This document shows, piece after piece, positions 33,201 to 46,348 of a DNA stretch of 64,000 bases. The stretch's first letter is position 1; every line of letters begins with the position of its first letter. The position numbers and the translations under genes were made by a program. This stretch comes from Lotus japonicus (taxonomy: Eukaryota > Streptophyta > Magnoliopsida > Fabales > Fabaceae): NCBI RefSeq assembly GCF_012489685.1, contig NC_080043.1:9922501-9986500 (forward strand). The letters run 5' to 3'. Below the pieces are notes generated by a model. The model saw only the letters and a program-made list of their open reading frames with translations, searched no databases and was not told the origin of the DNA.

Positions 33201-35025
33201 CTTAAACATTGGGGCGTTTTTTATGAATTACACAGGACTGCATAATTTTTCCAGTATATACCCACGAAGCAGCGAAAACACATAATAAATTATACTGCAT
33301 TTTCCAGTAAAGATTAAGAATAATGGATTGCCCTGGTCCTGTGCTACTAATAAATATGCACGTAGCAGCGAAAACACATAATAAATTATACTGCATTTTC
33401 CAGTGAAGATTAAGAGAGAAGGGATTGCCCTAGTCATGTGCTACTAGGCTGTTAAAATGGATTTTGTCAATGGAATCACAATGGTATATCAGTGCATTGA
33501 AGTCCAGATAGTTTCTCTCTACTATTTTTGGTTGTCTTGAAGAAAAATTTTATTCCTCCTCTTCTCTCAGCATTTTTTTCTTTAACTTTTACAGGATAAA
33601 GTAATAATAATATATTACTACTCTTCAACTTGATCTTTACATGTTATAAGATACCTCAAACCGCTGAGATACATCTTACATATATAAATCATAACTAAAT
33701 AAAAAATGAAGGATAAGAGTTTCATTACCATGTATTCAAAAATGAAAAACAGCTCATTATTTTCTCTAACAACCTCTTTCAACTTTATGATATTTGGGTG
33801 ATTCATTTTACGAAGGGCCTGCAGAAGGAGAAAAATACAAATCAGTGAAGAGAAATTGACATTTAAATACAATATTTATTACAGTTCCAGGATGTGAGTA
33901 AACCATCTATGACTAAGCGCATACCTTAACTTCTCTTAAATTTGTGCATTCTTCCCAGAAGGAAAACTTTCTTTTTAATCTTTTGACAGCAACCTAGTAG
34001 ATAAAATGAGCAACATAACATCAGAAGAATGATATAACGTAAAAAATGCACATTTGAAGCTCAATGTTACAAAAGCAACATCTAAATCAGCATGGATTGG
34101 CTATAACACTATCTCATGAGGGGGCATCAGAAAATGTAAGACATGATTTTATAATTTATACAATTTTATAATTTATACAAAAATAATATATCGATTTTGA
34201 CCTTCAATCCACAATGTATAACTGAATTCATAATATCTTCATCATGTTCCTCTCAGAATACCCTATGAATCTATGATACATCTTACTTTAAACATGTTAT
34301 ACACTTACTTTATAACTTTAGAAAAATGTATAGAAGGATCTGCACATATCACTGTTGTCAATAGAATTCATATTATTCCATGATTCTCTAACAACTTCTA
34401 AAATTATCCATCAGTTAGAGAGAATGTAACAATTGAATGTTAATTGTCGTTATGCAATGTGTACATATGAAATAATACATATGCACTACTACTAGTTCCT
34501 GAAAACAAACATTTTCAAAAGTGATTGAGTGAAGCGAACCCCACTAAAATAAGCATAAACACATTTTTCCTTATGCTTAAGCTATTAAATAGAAGCACTT
34601 AGATACTAAGAAAATATGTCTTCTTGCAGAACATAAAAACTATGCTTCCAAGTTCCTATATTCTTGATGAAAGAAACTTTATTAGAGAAAGATAGAGATG
34701 GAAGTATGAAAGATTGGATCTCCTAAAAACCAGTAACTGTAGGATGAATTTGACACAATGAAGGATAATTTAGACAATATCAGTAACAGAACATAAGTAG
34801 ATGAATATAAAGTTGAAAATATTGCTTTTATGTAGCTAGAGTGGCTTACAATCTCGTAACTCCTCATATCACGGGCTTTATATACATGACCGCAAGAGCC
34901 ATCTCCAAGCTCTCTCAAAATTTTATATCTGAAGAAAAAGACAGGAGAAATTAATTAATCTGATATGATTGAAAGCCCATTAACTGAACACAGGTCAATG
35001 AAGGAGAAGAAGCTAACCTTTCCAT
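27264..35025 (-). CDS. MAK/MHK-like CMGC kinase (CDKF-4 type)
   Basis: Seventeen coding exons read in phase: 35025-35018, 34928-34850, 33993-33925, 33818-33729, 33133-32995, 32872-32770, 32585-32533, 31777-31711, 31453-31342, 31257-31192, 30775-30707, 30637-30577, 30431-30327, 29178-29144, 29029-28984, 28017-27942 and 27393-27264. The product is 435 residues, normal for the family. Kinase landmarks: glycine loop GDGSCG (11-16), VAVK lysine 33, HRDLKPEN (123-130), DFG (142-144), TQY activation motif (156-158), RWYRAPE (162-168), and [10 protein letters not shown] near 270. The C-terminal tail is Pro/Ser/Gln-rich. Family role: Ser/Thr kinases related to mammalian MAK/ICK; plant members are called cyclin-dependent kinase F-4 or MHK. 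The first coding exon has only 8 bases. Likely functional. Confidence 0.9.
32260..32470. repeat. Dispersed repeat copy in a kinase-gene intron
   Basis: Resembles 56280-56500 near the DUF760 gene. Shared features are 'gggttgaagtgtg'-like and 'ccatgtcatgaactaactattccaaaagtt'-like stretches (seen here only in part) ending in GTTGTTAGGTG. It contains a kind of tail often found in plant LINE- or SINE-derived repeats. Family unidentified. Confidence 0.5.
33264..33449. repeat. 96-bp tandem duplication in a kinase-gene intron
   Basis: Two near-identical units, starting at 33264 (acgaagcagcgaaaac) and 33360 (acgtagcagcgaaaac), each running through 'ataataaattatactgcatt' and 'gattgccct' to 'gtgctacta'. 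They lie between exons 4 and 5. Confidence 0.85.
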
Positions 35026-36350
35026 TTTTTAGATTTACAACTCTATAAGCAAAAGCAATTTAAAGAGACTGGTACAGATTCCATGTAGAGATGTCTATCT
35101 GTCAACACAGTGTTGGCACTTAGTTTGAGGATGTGGGTTAGAGTTAAAATATAGCTTGAAGCAGTTAAGATCGTCAATAATCCACTTTTCATTGTAGAAG
35201 TGAACCACAGACAGTGAGCAGTCTGTCAAAGTGTTGTGACCTTCAGAACCCCAGTTAACTAGCTGATGGCTTTAGCATAATACATGTAAATCCATTTTGA
35301 TTCCATAGAATTCAAATTTATCCTGTAATATTGAAAAACACTCAATAAGCAACAAAAGACAATAAAAATTGTAGTGCTTTCTAAAAAATATGATGATGAT
35401 CGTGTGCTGTTACATAAAAAATTTAGCCTTTCACATACCCTTTACTTTTACTTTCACCATAAACGTGAATTCAACTCAGACAACTCTATTTAACATATCC
35501 ATGAAAATCAAAATCTATTTGCCAACATTGTGCCAAAATTAACAAGCCAATCAGATCAAATAAATCGATTTCAGAAAACACAGAAAAGAATACATAAAAA
35601 CTTAATGTGTATCAATTAGCTTAAATTGTGGAAATAATCACTTTTTATTCAAAAGCTAGCTATCCCAAGCAAACTAAATAAGTAAAGGAAAAAAAAATTT
35701 GTATACCCATATAGCTTATTCAACCCTACAATGAAAATCAAATAAATCAAAGCATAAAACAAAAGTTATATTCACAATCTATCCAGAAAAATCATTCCTT
35801 TATGAGTTCAACAACAACATATCAACAGAACACCACGCTCAATACACCTCAAAAAGTAACAGAATTTCAGATTTCGTTCATTGTTATAAATCCATAATCT
35901 ACTAATTCAACATAAACCAGTGACAAAAATTCATTTTTATCTTCAATTCCTCATTCTCTCAAAAAACAAAACACCGATCATAAACAAAACAATAAAACAA
36001 AGCACAATTCAAGGTGCATTTCAGTTTCTGAGAACAGCACCGAGAATTGGAAATTGACGAAATTGAAGAAAATTGAGGAAGAACAAAATATTGAAAGGGG
36101 GAAAACTCACCTTGTTCGATGAATGAAGAGGATCAATGAACACACAAACACAGATCAGCAATGCGATTGAACTTTCTTGTGAAAGAAACGGGGAAAATTG
36201 ATTTCTAGAGAGAGAGAGAGGTGAGGAGAGAGAAAGGGTTAGAGAGAGAGGATTTGGATTTGTGAAGAAGCCATGAAGAGAGAGAAGGTTGATTCCATGG
36301 AAGAAAAAGGAAGGAGAAGAAACCAAAGAAATAAATATATATTGTTTTTT
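35026..36350 (-). promoter_or_regulatory. 5' UTR, leader intron and promoter side of the kinase gene
   Basis: A leader exon is inferred at about 36330-36111, ending at a good donor (ACAAG|GTGAGT). The next acceptor is probably TTGCTTATAG near 35046, placing the start codon about 20 bases into exon 2. The leader exon holds a long TC/GA tract (agagagagagag around 36206-36255), common in plant 5' UTRs. The intron between is AT-rich with nothing else recognised. Confidence 0.6.
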
Positions 36351-37294
36351 TAGTAAAATATAAAATACATATTAAAAAGTAATTAAAATATTGGGGAAAG
36401 AAATATTCCTAGCCTTTAATTGGTTGTTTTATTCCTTTTAAAATCTTGGGTGCAAATTTTTTTATATTATGAGCATAATGGTGGATTATTTTAATTCCTT
36501 AACAATTTATAAGAAAACATTAAAAATGGAATTCAAGTCAACTTAATTTTAATTATAAGATAATAAAATTATGATTTAAATTTTAAATAATCTGTTTTTT
36601 TAAGGAATATTCATGTTAGATGCTAATATTGATTTTTTTTTGAACGTGAGGCTAATATTGATGTTAATACTTTTTAGTGAGTTAATATAAATTCATATTA
36701 GTATTTTAATTTGTTATATATATTTTAAGGGAATTGTTATTAGACCCTCACATCTAATTCTACCCCTTTTTATACTAAGAAAAGTTTAAAATACCATTTT
36801 TAAAGTAACTTCCACAAACCCTCCACCACCCCACCTCTTCCCCACTTCTTCCATTTCAAATTTTCCCTCTAAACCTCCCACCACCTCATACCCCATTTCC
36901 CTTTCAATTACAACTTTATTTTCACCATCCTTTCTTCATCTTCCTTTCATTTCTATATTTTGATCATCTTTCTCGACCGAAGTCGCAGCCTCAACCATTG
37001 CGTTGCCTATCGTTCCCCGCCGTTGCGACCGCCTGTTCTCTCGCGCACTGTCATTGCCTTCTTCCCCGTTGTTATTTGGTTAGTTCTCGATGCACCAGTA
37101 CTATAACGATTCACACTTTAAAGTGTGTCACATGAGCAGTTTTTAAGTGCGATACTTACGCACTTTAAAATGTGTTTGGTCAGTGTTTAGTGTCCTGTTG
37201 CAATTTCATTTTTGTTTAGTGTCCTGTCTAAATCATTCCAATCTTCGTACAGATCTGGAAAAAGAATAAAGAATGCGAACCATCCACGTGCCCC

Positions 37295-37546
37295 GTGAGT
37301 CGACGTCATCCGATGGCGTCGGAACGTAAAAGGCGTGAAGAATCTCGTGCAGTACCTGAGCCTGAACCTAAAGATGTCCCTCCCATTGTAAATGAGCCCC
37401 AGGAGGATGATGATATGCGTGATGCTAGAGTTGATGAGGAGCAGGAGGAGGATTCTGAGGAGGAGGAGGATGAGCAGGGTGGGCAGGATGAGGATGAAGA
37501 TGTTCAAGTGGAGGAGGAGGAACTATACTTCCCATGGGGTTTTTAA
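37295..37546 (+). pseudogene. Left-arm copy of the MAIN-like N-terminus
   Basis: The 83-residue frame carries HPMASERKRREESRAVPEPE, then a run of Asp and Glu ending LYFPWGF. It parallels the right-arm ORF, which has RRPMTTSEHRRRTQSRAPEP and an Asp-rich run ending VYFQGGPFDLLRSF. Similarity seems to continue after the stop in another frame (LLKSFKISK). It is a remnant with no partner downstream. Confidence 0.6.
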
Positions 37547-37689
37547 GTTGAATTTGCTGAAGAGTTTCAAAATCTCCAAACTTCTGATCAACATCCTCAT
37601 AGGTGGGTTTATCAAAGGGTGGTATATTAGGAACAGTCTACACAAACTGAAACTGCCTCAAAACTCGCTTCGGTAAGTGAGGGTGTACC

Positions 37690-38074
37690 ATGCCAGAGCA
37701 GCGGATGAACCACTGTACAAGTTGGCTGGCTGAAACGACATGTGTTGCATGTGTTTGGTGTAGGTGCTAAGATGACGGAGCCCGTAGAAAGGTCATCCAA
37801 GGCAATCCTCTTCGGGTGGATGAGCGTATTCGCCTTCTGCGTTTTCCATCGGTATGGCCTTTGGGCAGGGTTCGACTTCCTATCGAAGATTGAGGCAAGA
37901 AAATGCTCAAAGATCTAGGTGTGTATTCAAAAAAAAGTAATTTGTTACACTTACTGAAGAAAAAAATAGTCACTTTAGAGAAATCAACTTGCAAAATGTG
38001 ACAAACGTGAAACAAATTCAAGTACTCTCCACAACTGTTGGTGTTATCCCTGATGGCATCTTTAAGATGGTCAT
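37690..38074 (-). pseudogene. C-terminal part of the MAIN-like/plant mobile domain pseudogene
   Basis: In a minus-strand frame one reads FEHFLASIFDRKSNPAQRPY, ALDDLSTGSVILAP and TCRFSQPTCTVVHPLLW, which are like the later part of the aminotransferase-like plant mobile domain. It continues the fragment at 48172-49066 once the intervening hAT is set aside. Frameshifts make it non-functional. Confidence 0.6.
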
Positions 38075-41000
38075 TAGGGGTGGGAATAGGCTAGGCCGCC
38101 GACAGGGGCCTATGGCCTGGCCTATTTAAGGCCTGGCCTGTTTAGTAAAAAGGCTAGGCTCGGGCTTTTTGAAAAGCCTATATAATTAAATAGATCAGGC
38201 TTAGGCTTACAAAAAAGCTTATTAAGCCTGATAGGCCGGCCTGTTTATTAATCATTAATTTAATATATTATATTTATTAAGTTAATTAAATACATATCAC
38301 AAATTTTGATGATTGATTTTTGGAGAATCTCATCAGTCCCCCTCTGATTATGTCAACTTTCCAATTCTCAAAATCTTTAGTTTCACTTTTCCATAATCAT
38401 AAATTACAATATTAATTATAACCTTTTATATTTCTAACGTTATTCTCAATTGTCACACTTACATAACACTCTCACTCACCTTGCCGTTTTAGTTTTCCCT
38501 TTCACGCTCTCACTCTCACTCACCTTGCAGGGTCGCGTTCCTTCTCTTTGCCTCGCTTTCCCTCTCCCTCTCAAGTGCAGTTTCAGTTTTCTGCTCCTTG
38601 CATCGCCTTCCCTCTCCTGGTCGCGTTTCAGTTTCAGTTACCTCTCTCTTCTTGCGTTCTCTCTCACGGCGAAGGTCACCCTCCCTCACCGCCGTCTTCT
38701 TCCTTTTCCGGTAAGTGCTCTACTGTTCTTCATTCCTCTGTTGAAAATCCATAATTGAAACCCTATTGTTATATTGGTACTTCCCATAGGGGTGGGTTTT
38801 TTGTCAATTTTGTGATTGTTATGTGTGGAATTTTCTGTTGTAGTATCAATACAGAATTTGATTGCTATATTGGAACCCCTATTGCTATATTGGTACTTCT
38901 AACTGTCTTAATTCTTAAACATAATATGTTCTTAATTTTGCCATTTGGAAGCTATAATTTTGCAAGCATACTAATCATCATGCTTATCTAAGAGAATTGA
39001 GATGGAAAAGATTTAAGCAGAGGCTAATGATTTGTATTATGTGTTAAATAAACTTTTTTTTTTGGCAAAGCTTCCATTTGCATCTGGAACAATTTATGCA
39101 CTGGAAGTCAGACATCTGAATAATTGATACTAAACAAGGTTCTAACATTAACAGCTAGTAATCTATAACGAAATAAATTTGACTTCAAAAAATTACAAAT
39201 TGTAATAAGCTTTTATCTATTCATCTAGCAAAAGAGAGCCTGATACACAAAATTGTAGGTAAAAAAATTACGTTTAGTATCTTATTAGTCAACAGACCAG
39301 ATCTGATAAGGAACTAAATGACCTGTACAATAAGCAGCTGAATTTGTAATGTTTGAAACAGATTGGGTGTTATAGTAAGCACTTATGTAAATATGTAGTT
39401 GTCAAGGTACTTTCATGTTCATCTTGATATCAAATTCCATCCCTTATGTAATCTGATTCTTCATTATATTCTTGGTAATAAATTGAGATTGTGGTTCAAA
39501 ATTGAAATTTTTCTGTGCATTATCTGATAACTTGAATTAAAACTAGTGGTCTCATGCCCCTTCACAACTTATGTAGTCTCTTTGAAGCAAATGAGTTGAA
39601 ATTGTTTGACCGGCATAAGAATCGCATATGATCATCAGAGCAATCCATGTGATTCTTAGAATTTCTAGGTGCATTGTATGCCTTTATTTATTTGATGGAA
39701 AAACCTTCAAAATATCTAAGAGATCTTCTTGAAAAAACTTGTTTCTTTGATATACTTGTTTTGGTACTGATTTAGAATGAAATTTAGGTTGGATGCTATT
39801 CTTTGATATACTTGTCATGGTACTGATTTAGAATGAATGTCTCATTTTCTTCATATAAATGTGCTTTTTTGGATCTTTATAGCTACTAGGAGCCACACAA
39901 CTTTCGTTATTCTCTAGATTTACTACTATGTTGCTGACATGAAGAATTAAATTTATTTTCAGGTCCACAAAATGGCTTCTGCACTTGAGAACAATGAACC
40001 GGTTTCAACCAATCCTGTTGTTATGGCTGTGGATGAACTTGTCCAACCCGATTCGAGTCAGCTACAAGAAAATGAACAAGGAAATGATCTAGTAGGCGAA
40101 GAGGCGGTTGTCAAGAGAAAGAGGAAGAAAACATCATCTGTTTGGGAAGATTTTTATGAAGTTAACCTTGTCGGAGGTAAAATGAAAGCTGTTTGCAAGT
40201 ATTGCAAACAAAAATTTGCAACTAGTGGAGTAGGGGCTAGTACTAGCCATTTGAGAAGGCATGGAGAAGTTTGCACACAAAAGTCGCTGCAGAAGGCTAG
40301 TGAAAAAAAGCAGAGTGTCATTCCTTTTCAGCCTTCTAATGGTAATCCATTTATAATATCTGGTGCTAGATACAACAATGAAAAGATGAGGGAGATAATT
40401 GCTTCTGCGATAATGGTTCATGAAATGCCTTTTAATGTTGTTGAAGATGAAGTTTGGATGTGGGCATTCCAGTATGCAAATTCTGATTTTACAAAGGTGA
40501 CTCGTAAGACTATTAGAAAAGATTGTTTAGCATTGTATGAGGCAGAGAAGAAAATTTTGAAGACTATGCTGAATAGTGTGAACAAGATTAGCTTGACAAC
40601 AGATATGTGGAAATCAAGCCACAAAGTAACTGAATATATGGTGCTCACAGGTCACTTCATTGATGTTGGGTGGAAGCTTCAGAAAAGAGTTTTGAGTTTT
40701 GTGAAAGTTCCTGCTCCGAGGCGTGGGGTTGATGTTGCTGATGCCATTTTCAAGTGTTTGAAAGTTTGGGGGCTTGAAAATAAAGTCTTTTCTGTTTCTG
40801 TTGACAATGCTGCCTATAATGATACATGCTTAAAAAATCTCAAGGATACCTTATCATTAAGCAGCAAATTATTCCTTAACGGTGCTTTGTTTCATGTTAG
40901 GTGTTGTGCGCACATATTAAATTTGCTGGTGCAAGATGGCCTAGGAAAGATCAAGAGTATCATTTTCAATGTTCGTGAAAGTGTAAAATACATCAACTAC

Positions 41001-44000
41001 AATGATGCAAGATTAAAGAACTTTTGTGATGTGGTTGAACAGAAGCGTTTGAAAGAGAGGAAGCTTATCATGGATTGCCCAACAAGATGGAATTCAACAT
41101 TTCGTATGTTGGCAACTGCTTTGAAATTCAAGACTGCATTTGATGCTTACAAGGAAAGAGAGCCCCATTATGATTATACACCTTCATCTGAAGATTGGAG
41201 CAAAGTTGAGAAGGTTTGCAAACTTCTAGAAGTGTTTGATCTAGCTACTCATGTTATATCAGGTAGTGAGTATCCGACTTCAAATTTATACCTTGCGGAA
41301 GTTTGGAGAGTTAAACAAGTAATCTACTACTTCTTATTCTTGAGTTTGGTTTTTACTATTCCTACAAGACCTCCAATGGCAACTCGCCACGTGTCCTGCT
41401 TTTTCAAGGTTTTTTTTTTCCCAAGAGGAGCCTGGTAAACGACATCGTTTTTCAATCTTCAGCATTCTTTCTCCCCATCTCCAATCAACCTAGCTGGCTT
41501 AACGTGTTCATCTCCCTTTCCCCTACCCACTCCGCAGTACCATTCATCACCTTCTTTTACTTGATTCTTCTTCCACAGCTTGCATTTTCTCCACATCAAT
41601 CCATCAATTGATGGCTTTCCCTGATCTCCGGCGTCTTTCCATGGCTTTTCCGGCGCTTGCCATCACTTCCCGCTGTCAACCAATACGTGGGTAAGTCGTC
41701 GTAACAGTGCATCGACACTCTGAACCATTACGTTTTTCCCTAATTTCATCCTCTTTCGAATTTTTAATGTTATCTTTTTGAATTGATGTCCCTTTTTTGT
41801 GGGATATGGTAGTTGGTCTGGATTGTTATCTTCAGTTCTTTGATTTTTGATGCAGCTGTCATGTCTAATCTGATTTGAATTTGGGAGTAGGTTTGTAGAT
41901 GGAGAGTTGTAGTGGGAAGGTTTTACAGAAGCTCTCCTATTATGTGTGTTTCTTTAGATGCATTTGGCTATAAATATTCCCATTGCTTATCCCCATTCCC
42001 TCATTCCACCACTCTGCACCTTGCCCCGTCTGCAATTTAACCATTGAATTGTTTGTTATCAATTGTTGAGATGATTGCCCATATTAATTCAAGTTATTTG
42101 TGATTTTGCAGATGTGTCGCAGCTGTCAATTGGTGGTTATGGAGCATTTCAAAATGGTGTGTGTTTTTTGTTTCCTTCATCTTTGTTATCTATTGTAGAG
42201 TTGTTATCCCAAGTTTGAATTTGAATTCAATAATGATATGTAACAGCGGTGTGTCTATCTTAGATAACAACCATTTAAATTTGCATTCCTATTAATTAGG
42301 ATTTAGTCATTTAGTTGTTATAGTGTTGTGTATATGTATAGGTGATGTAACACTCTGATTCATTAATTCAAAACAATTACTCTTATTTCTATGACCTTTG
42401 TGGGTAGTCTTTTATAAATTTATAAATAATTAATTTTTTTATTTATGTTTTATCATCTCCAATTGTGTCCCAAGTTACTGCAACATTCAATCATCTCATG
42501 CTTTATGCTCACCCCAGGTTATTACTGGCTTCAATTTTTGCAATTTTTGTTGTTCTTTATATTATCATTACTCAGTGTTTAAAATATATCATCTACAACT
42601 TAAAACTGTGGCTTTCGTAACTGATCATACTGAGATGCATTCCATGTGTTCACCCCAGGTTAATATTGAGATGAATTACCAAACAACACAATGCATAATT
42701 CATCTCTGGATGCTTTCACTACTAGACTCAAATAAATTCTTTGGGATAGCCTTTGTCTCATCTTTGATATACTGTGTTATGTTTTTTTTAAGGAATACAC
42801 TTCAGTGCTAAATAATATTCCTATGGAATGTGATGGACGAATCACAAATAATGGGAAAGAATTGAAGAGAGGCATAAAAGCAAGGAGAAAAGAAAGGGAG
42901 AAAAGAGTTTTCTTCAATTGCAAGTATGTATTTATGTTTGAGAACAATTAATAAAACTCATATTCCTCTATCCATTGTTACTTATCCATCTTTTATCATT
43001 GTCAGTGACCATCCAATAGAGAAAGGATGTTACTTGTGAGACTGAATACTTCCAAATCTCTTAAGATATGTTAGGTTATTAACCTTCAAATATATTTAGC
43101 CCTTCACCCATTGGTTCTTAATTTTTTACCTATTTTTTTTTTAGGATTATCAAGGAATCAAATGCTTAGAGATTGTCAATAAATGAGGCAGAATCAATCA
43201 TGCAGCACTTGATGACCTTGGTTCAATTTACAGCTGTGAGTATCACTAAAGACTGAATAGTTACTTTGAAGCTGAAAATATTGGAAAATTAAGGAAGAAA
43301 ATGAATTCTTGGTAGGAAGTATATGTAATACAGAAACAATGAACTCAAGTGGTTAATTAAGTTCATAAATGACTATTCATTAACTTAAACCACTCTTTCA
43401 ATATTGTTAAGTATCTTAATTGAATTGATTTTCACTACAATGGCACGCTAGGAATGGAAAATTGTATGCATATAACAAATGAATATCCTCTTTGTAAGTT
43501 CTAACAAATTTGTAGTCTTTAATCTTTGATTTCTCATCCAATAGATGTTTTGCGGTGTATCTATCATAAAGTACCATGTAGTGCTTGTGCAGAACATTAC
43601 TGAAAATTAAAATAATCACTCATCCATGCAGTAGCATATTCTATATGCAAGCCGTATTACAGAGTTTTAAATTTCAAAGTGAGCCCAAGCATGCAAATAT
43701 AGCCAATGATGTGAGGGTGGATGGTATGCTTCCTTATATTGCAACATTATCATTGTTTGTGTATGTATGTGCACATGTGTAAGTGACTGAGTGAGTGATA
43801 GAGAGGAAGATACTTTGATAGTTTTTGTTAGCATTTGAATGTGCTTTTGTACACATTTGTATTTACCAAATTTATTAATGGTCTGATTTAGGAGCTTCCA
43901 AGGACCATACCACACTAGGAAATATATTGAAAATCTTTCACACAAAAGAATGTCTTTTTTAGCTCGATACAAAGTTGGCTTTCTATTTACTTTAGCAACT

Positions 44001-45530
44001 TTGCTAATATGTTCATATCATTCCAGATATGGTTGCTACTTTCCATCATATGATCCACAGGTGTAATTTCCTATGTGAATTTGTAGATTTGCTACTCTCT
44101 GCATAATTCTCAAGTAGTATTGTTCACTTCACTCATAACTTTGCTTTTATGGGGTGCATTCTTTTCTCTTTTTATTTATGTTAATCTATATTTTCAAAGG
44201 ATGGGGTTAGCTGGGTGGTTTGTCAGTAACAAACTATATCCTCAGTTAAGTTTTTTCACTTTTTGAAAAAAGAATTGCACTATGGGATGATTAAAAGAAA
44301 GAGTCAATCCACTCTTCAATAAGTACATCAAACATTATATTAATCCCTACAACGAACTGTTTATAGTAATAGCTTATATACTTGACAGTGACATTATGTT
44401 GTTTACATTGTTTGCTTAAAGCTTATGGGATGAAGCATTATTATGAATCCTTTGGTAACAACTCTTTTTCTTATTTTTATGTGATTAGTGTGCACTGTTT
44501 TTGTAAAACCTATGTACAAAGTTTCAGTATATGTTTGCCCAAGGAAACTGAGGGATGGGGTGAAGGATTGGTGTCTCTTTAATAATGTTCTCTTGGTCAA
44601 ATGTAGATGAAGATTGCTACTTGAAAGGGATAGCCTTTGATGCTAAGTATACCCTGGTGGTGAGGGGAGCTTAGAAGTTCCTGTAAACGCATCAGTGTGG
44701 TGAAGGTATTCAATAGCAAAGACCATGGTGCCATTACCACTAGCTGCTCACCATAAATTTCATTTTCATAACACCTTTCAATTCTAATTTGCAAGTCTTT
44801 AGATGATTGTTTTATTCGAAGTTAGAAGATTACTATTGCTTGGTGTCCACTTCCAATTTGGTGTAAATTGATGTGAATCTTTGGTTTTTAGTTATCTTTC
44901 CCAATTTGTTTGGTAATAAATTTGCCATATAAACAACACAAGGCTTAACTAGCTAGAGAATCTTGGGTGACTTTGTCATAATTATAAAAATGCAGTGATG
45001 TGAATCTCAGGAATTTTATGTCAAATCCCTATACTGCAGGTGAGAAGAGAATACAAGGTGGAGAGAATGAAGCTGCAGAAGCCACTTCATTGAAGATGAG
45101 ATAAAAAGTGCTGCTTCTGAAGAAAATTTCTAATGGAATCATCCATTCATTGGCAGATTTGTATTTGCCTAAAAAAGTTGCTTGAAGCATGAAGTCGAGA
45201 GAGGATCGATCCTTATTAATTCTTTTGCTCCATTTATCTCTAACTATTTACTTTTATTATATTTTTCCCTTCATTTTCCGTCATTAACCAGTTCATTTTT
45301 CTATTTCTGCTGAAATACGTTTTCTCAGTTGCACAAATCAATTCTTTAAAAAAAACTCGCTCAAATCAATAAACATGGTATTAGGGAATTTCTTCTTCCT
45401 TTTTTACCCGCTGATGTGTACTATGGTTAAATTAATGTATTAAAGGCATATACAATAGTGTGTATGAAGGGTAATTTATGACAATATTGTCTTAACAATT
45501 TTTTTTTACTTAGAAAAGATACACGGTCTT

Positions 45531-45976
45531 CAGGGCCGGCCCTGGGCCTGTGCAAGCAGGCCCACAGCCCAGGGCCTCCAAAAAGAAGGGGCCCCAAAAT
45601 AAAAAATTTCATTAAACGTTTATAACAAAAAAAAACGCTAAATTATTAAAGTAAGAGATGTTAGTACTGTTGGCAACATTAAGGCTAGTTATAACCTCTC
45701 CTCCCTTGGTGCCCAGGTTCGAATCTGACTTGCTACATTTTGTATGATGTTTTTAAAATTTTATATTTTAAACATTTATATAACGGAATTAGTGACGGAA
45801 ACTTTCGTCACAAAAGTAGCGACGAATTATCTGCTAAATTTCTTAAATAAGTGTAACATATTTTTAAATTTGCTGATGCTATTTACAATTTAAATAAATA
45901 ATGTTCTTTAAAAAAACTTATTAGGGGTCTATTTTATTATTTGCTCAGGGCCTCCAAAATGTCGGGACCGGCCCTG
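45531..45976. mobile_element. hAT non-autonomous element nested in the Helitron
   Basis: A 446-bp element with perfect duplication acggtctt (45523-45530 and 45977-45984). Termini CAGGGCCGGCCCTG and, complemented from the right, CAGGGCCGGTCCCG. Both subterminal regions carry 'cagggcctccaaaa'. No transposase. Confidence 0.95.
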
Positions 45977-46301
45977 ACGGTCTTAACATATTTAGTGGTG
46001 AGGGAAATTTTCAATAAGAATGTCATCAAATATCATTTTTGTACACTTAAAGAAATAAATGAGAAAATTTAAAATAATCCAATTATTATCACATATTTTA
46101 CGGTAAAGATTGCGCCAAAGAACATGTCGACAGGGGAATTGGAGAAGTAGGAAGACTTTGGCGGGCGATTCATAATGGATATCGAGGCGATTCATAATGG
46201 GTATCTAGAATATCTATGTCCTAGGACATAAAATATGAATAATTAAGATAAAAACATATCTAATCTAAGAATTATTAGGTTGTATACCTAATTTTTTTCC
46301 T

Positions 46302-46348
46302 GGGATTGTAGTTCAATCGATCAGAGCACCGCCCTGTCAAGGCGGAAG
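46302..46348 (+). pseudogene. Fragment of plastid tRNA-Asp(GUC)
   Basis: About 47 bases match the acceptor 5' strand, D arm and anticodon arm of chloroplast trnD-GUC (GGGATTGTAGTTCAAT, then GCACCGCCCTGTCAAGGCGG, with GTC in the loop). The T arm and 3' acceptor strand are missing or scrambled, so it cannot fold as a tRNA. It lies near the Helitron 3' end. Confidence 0.8.
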
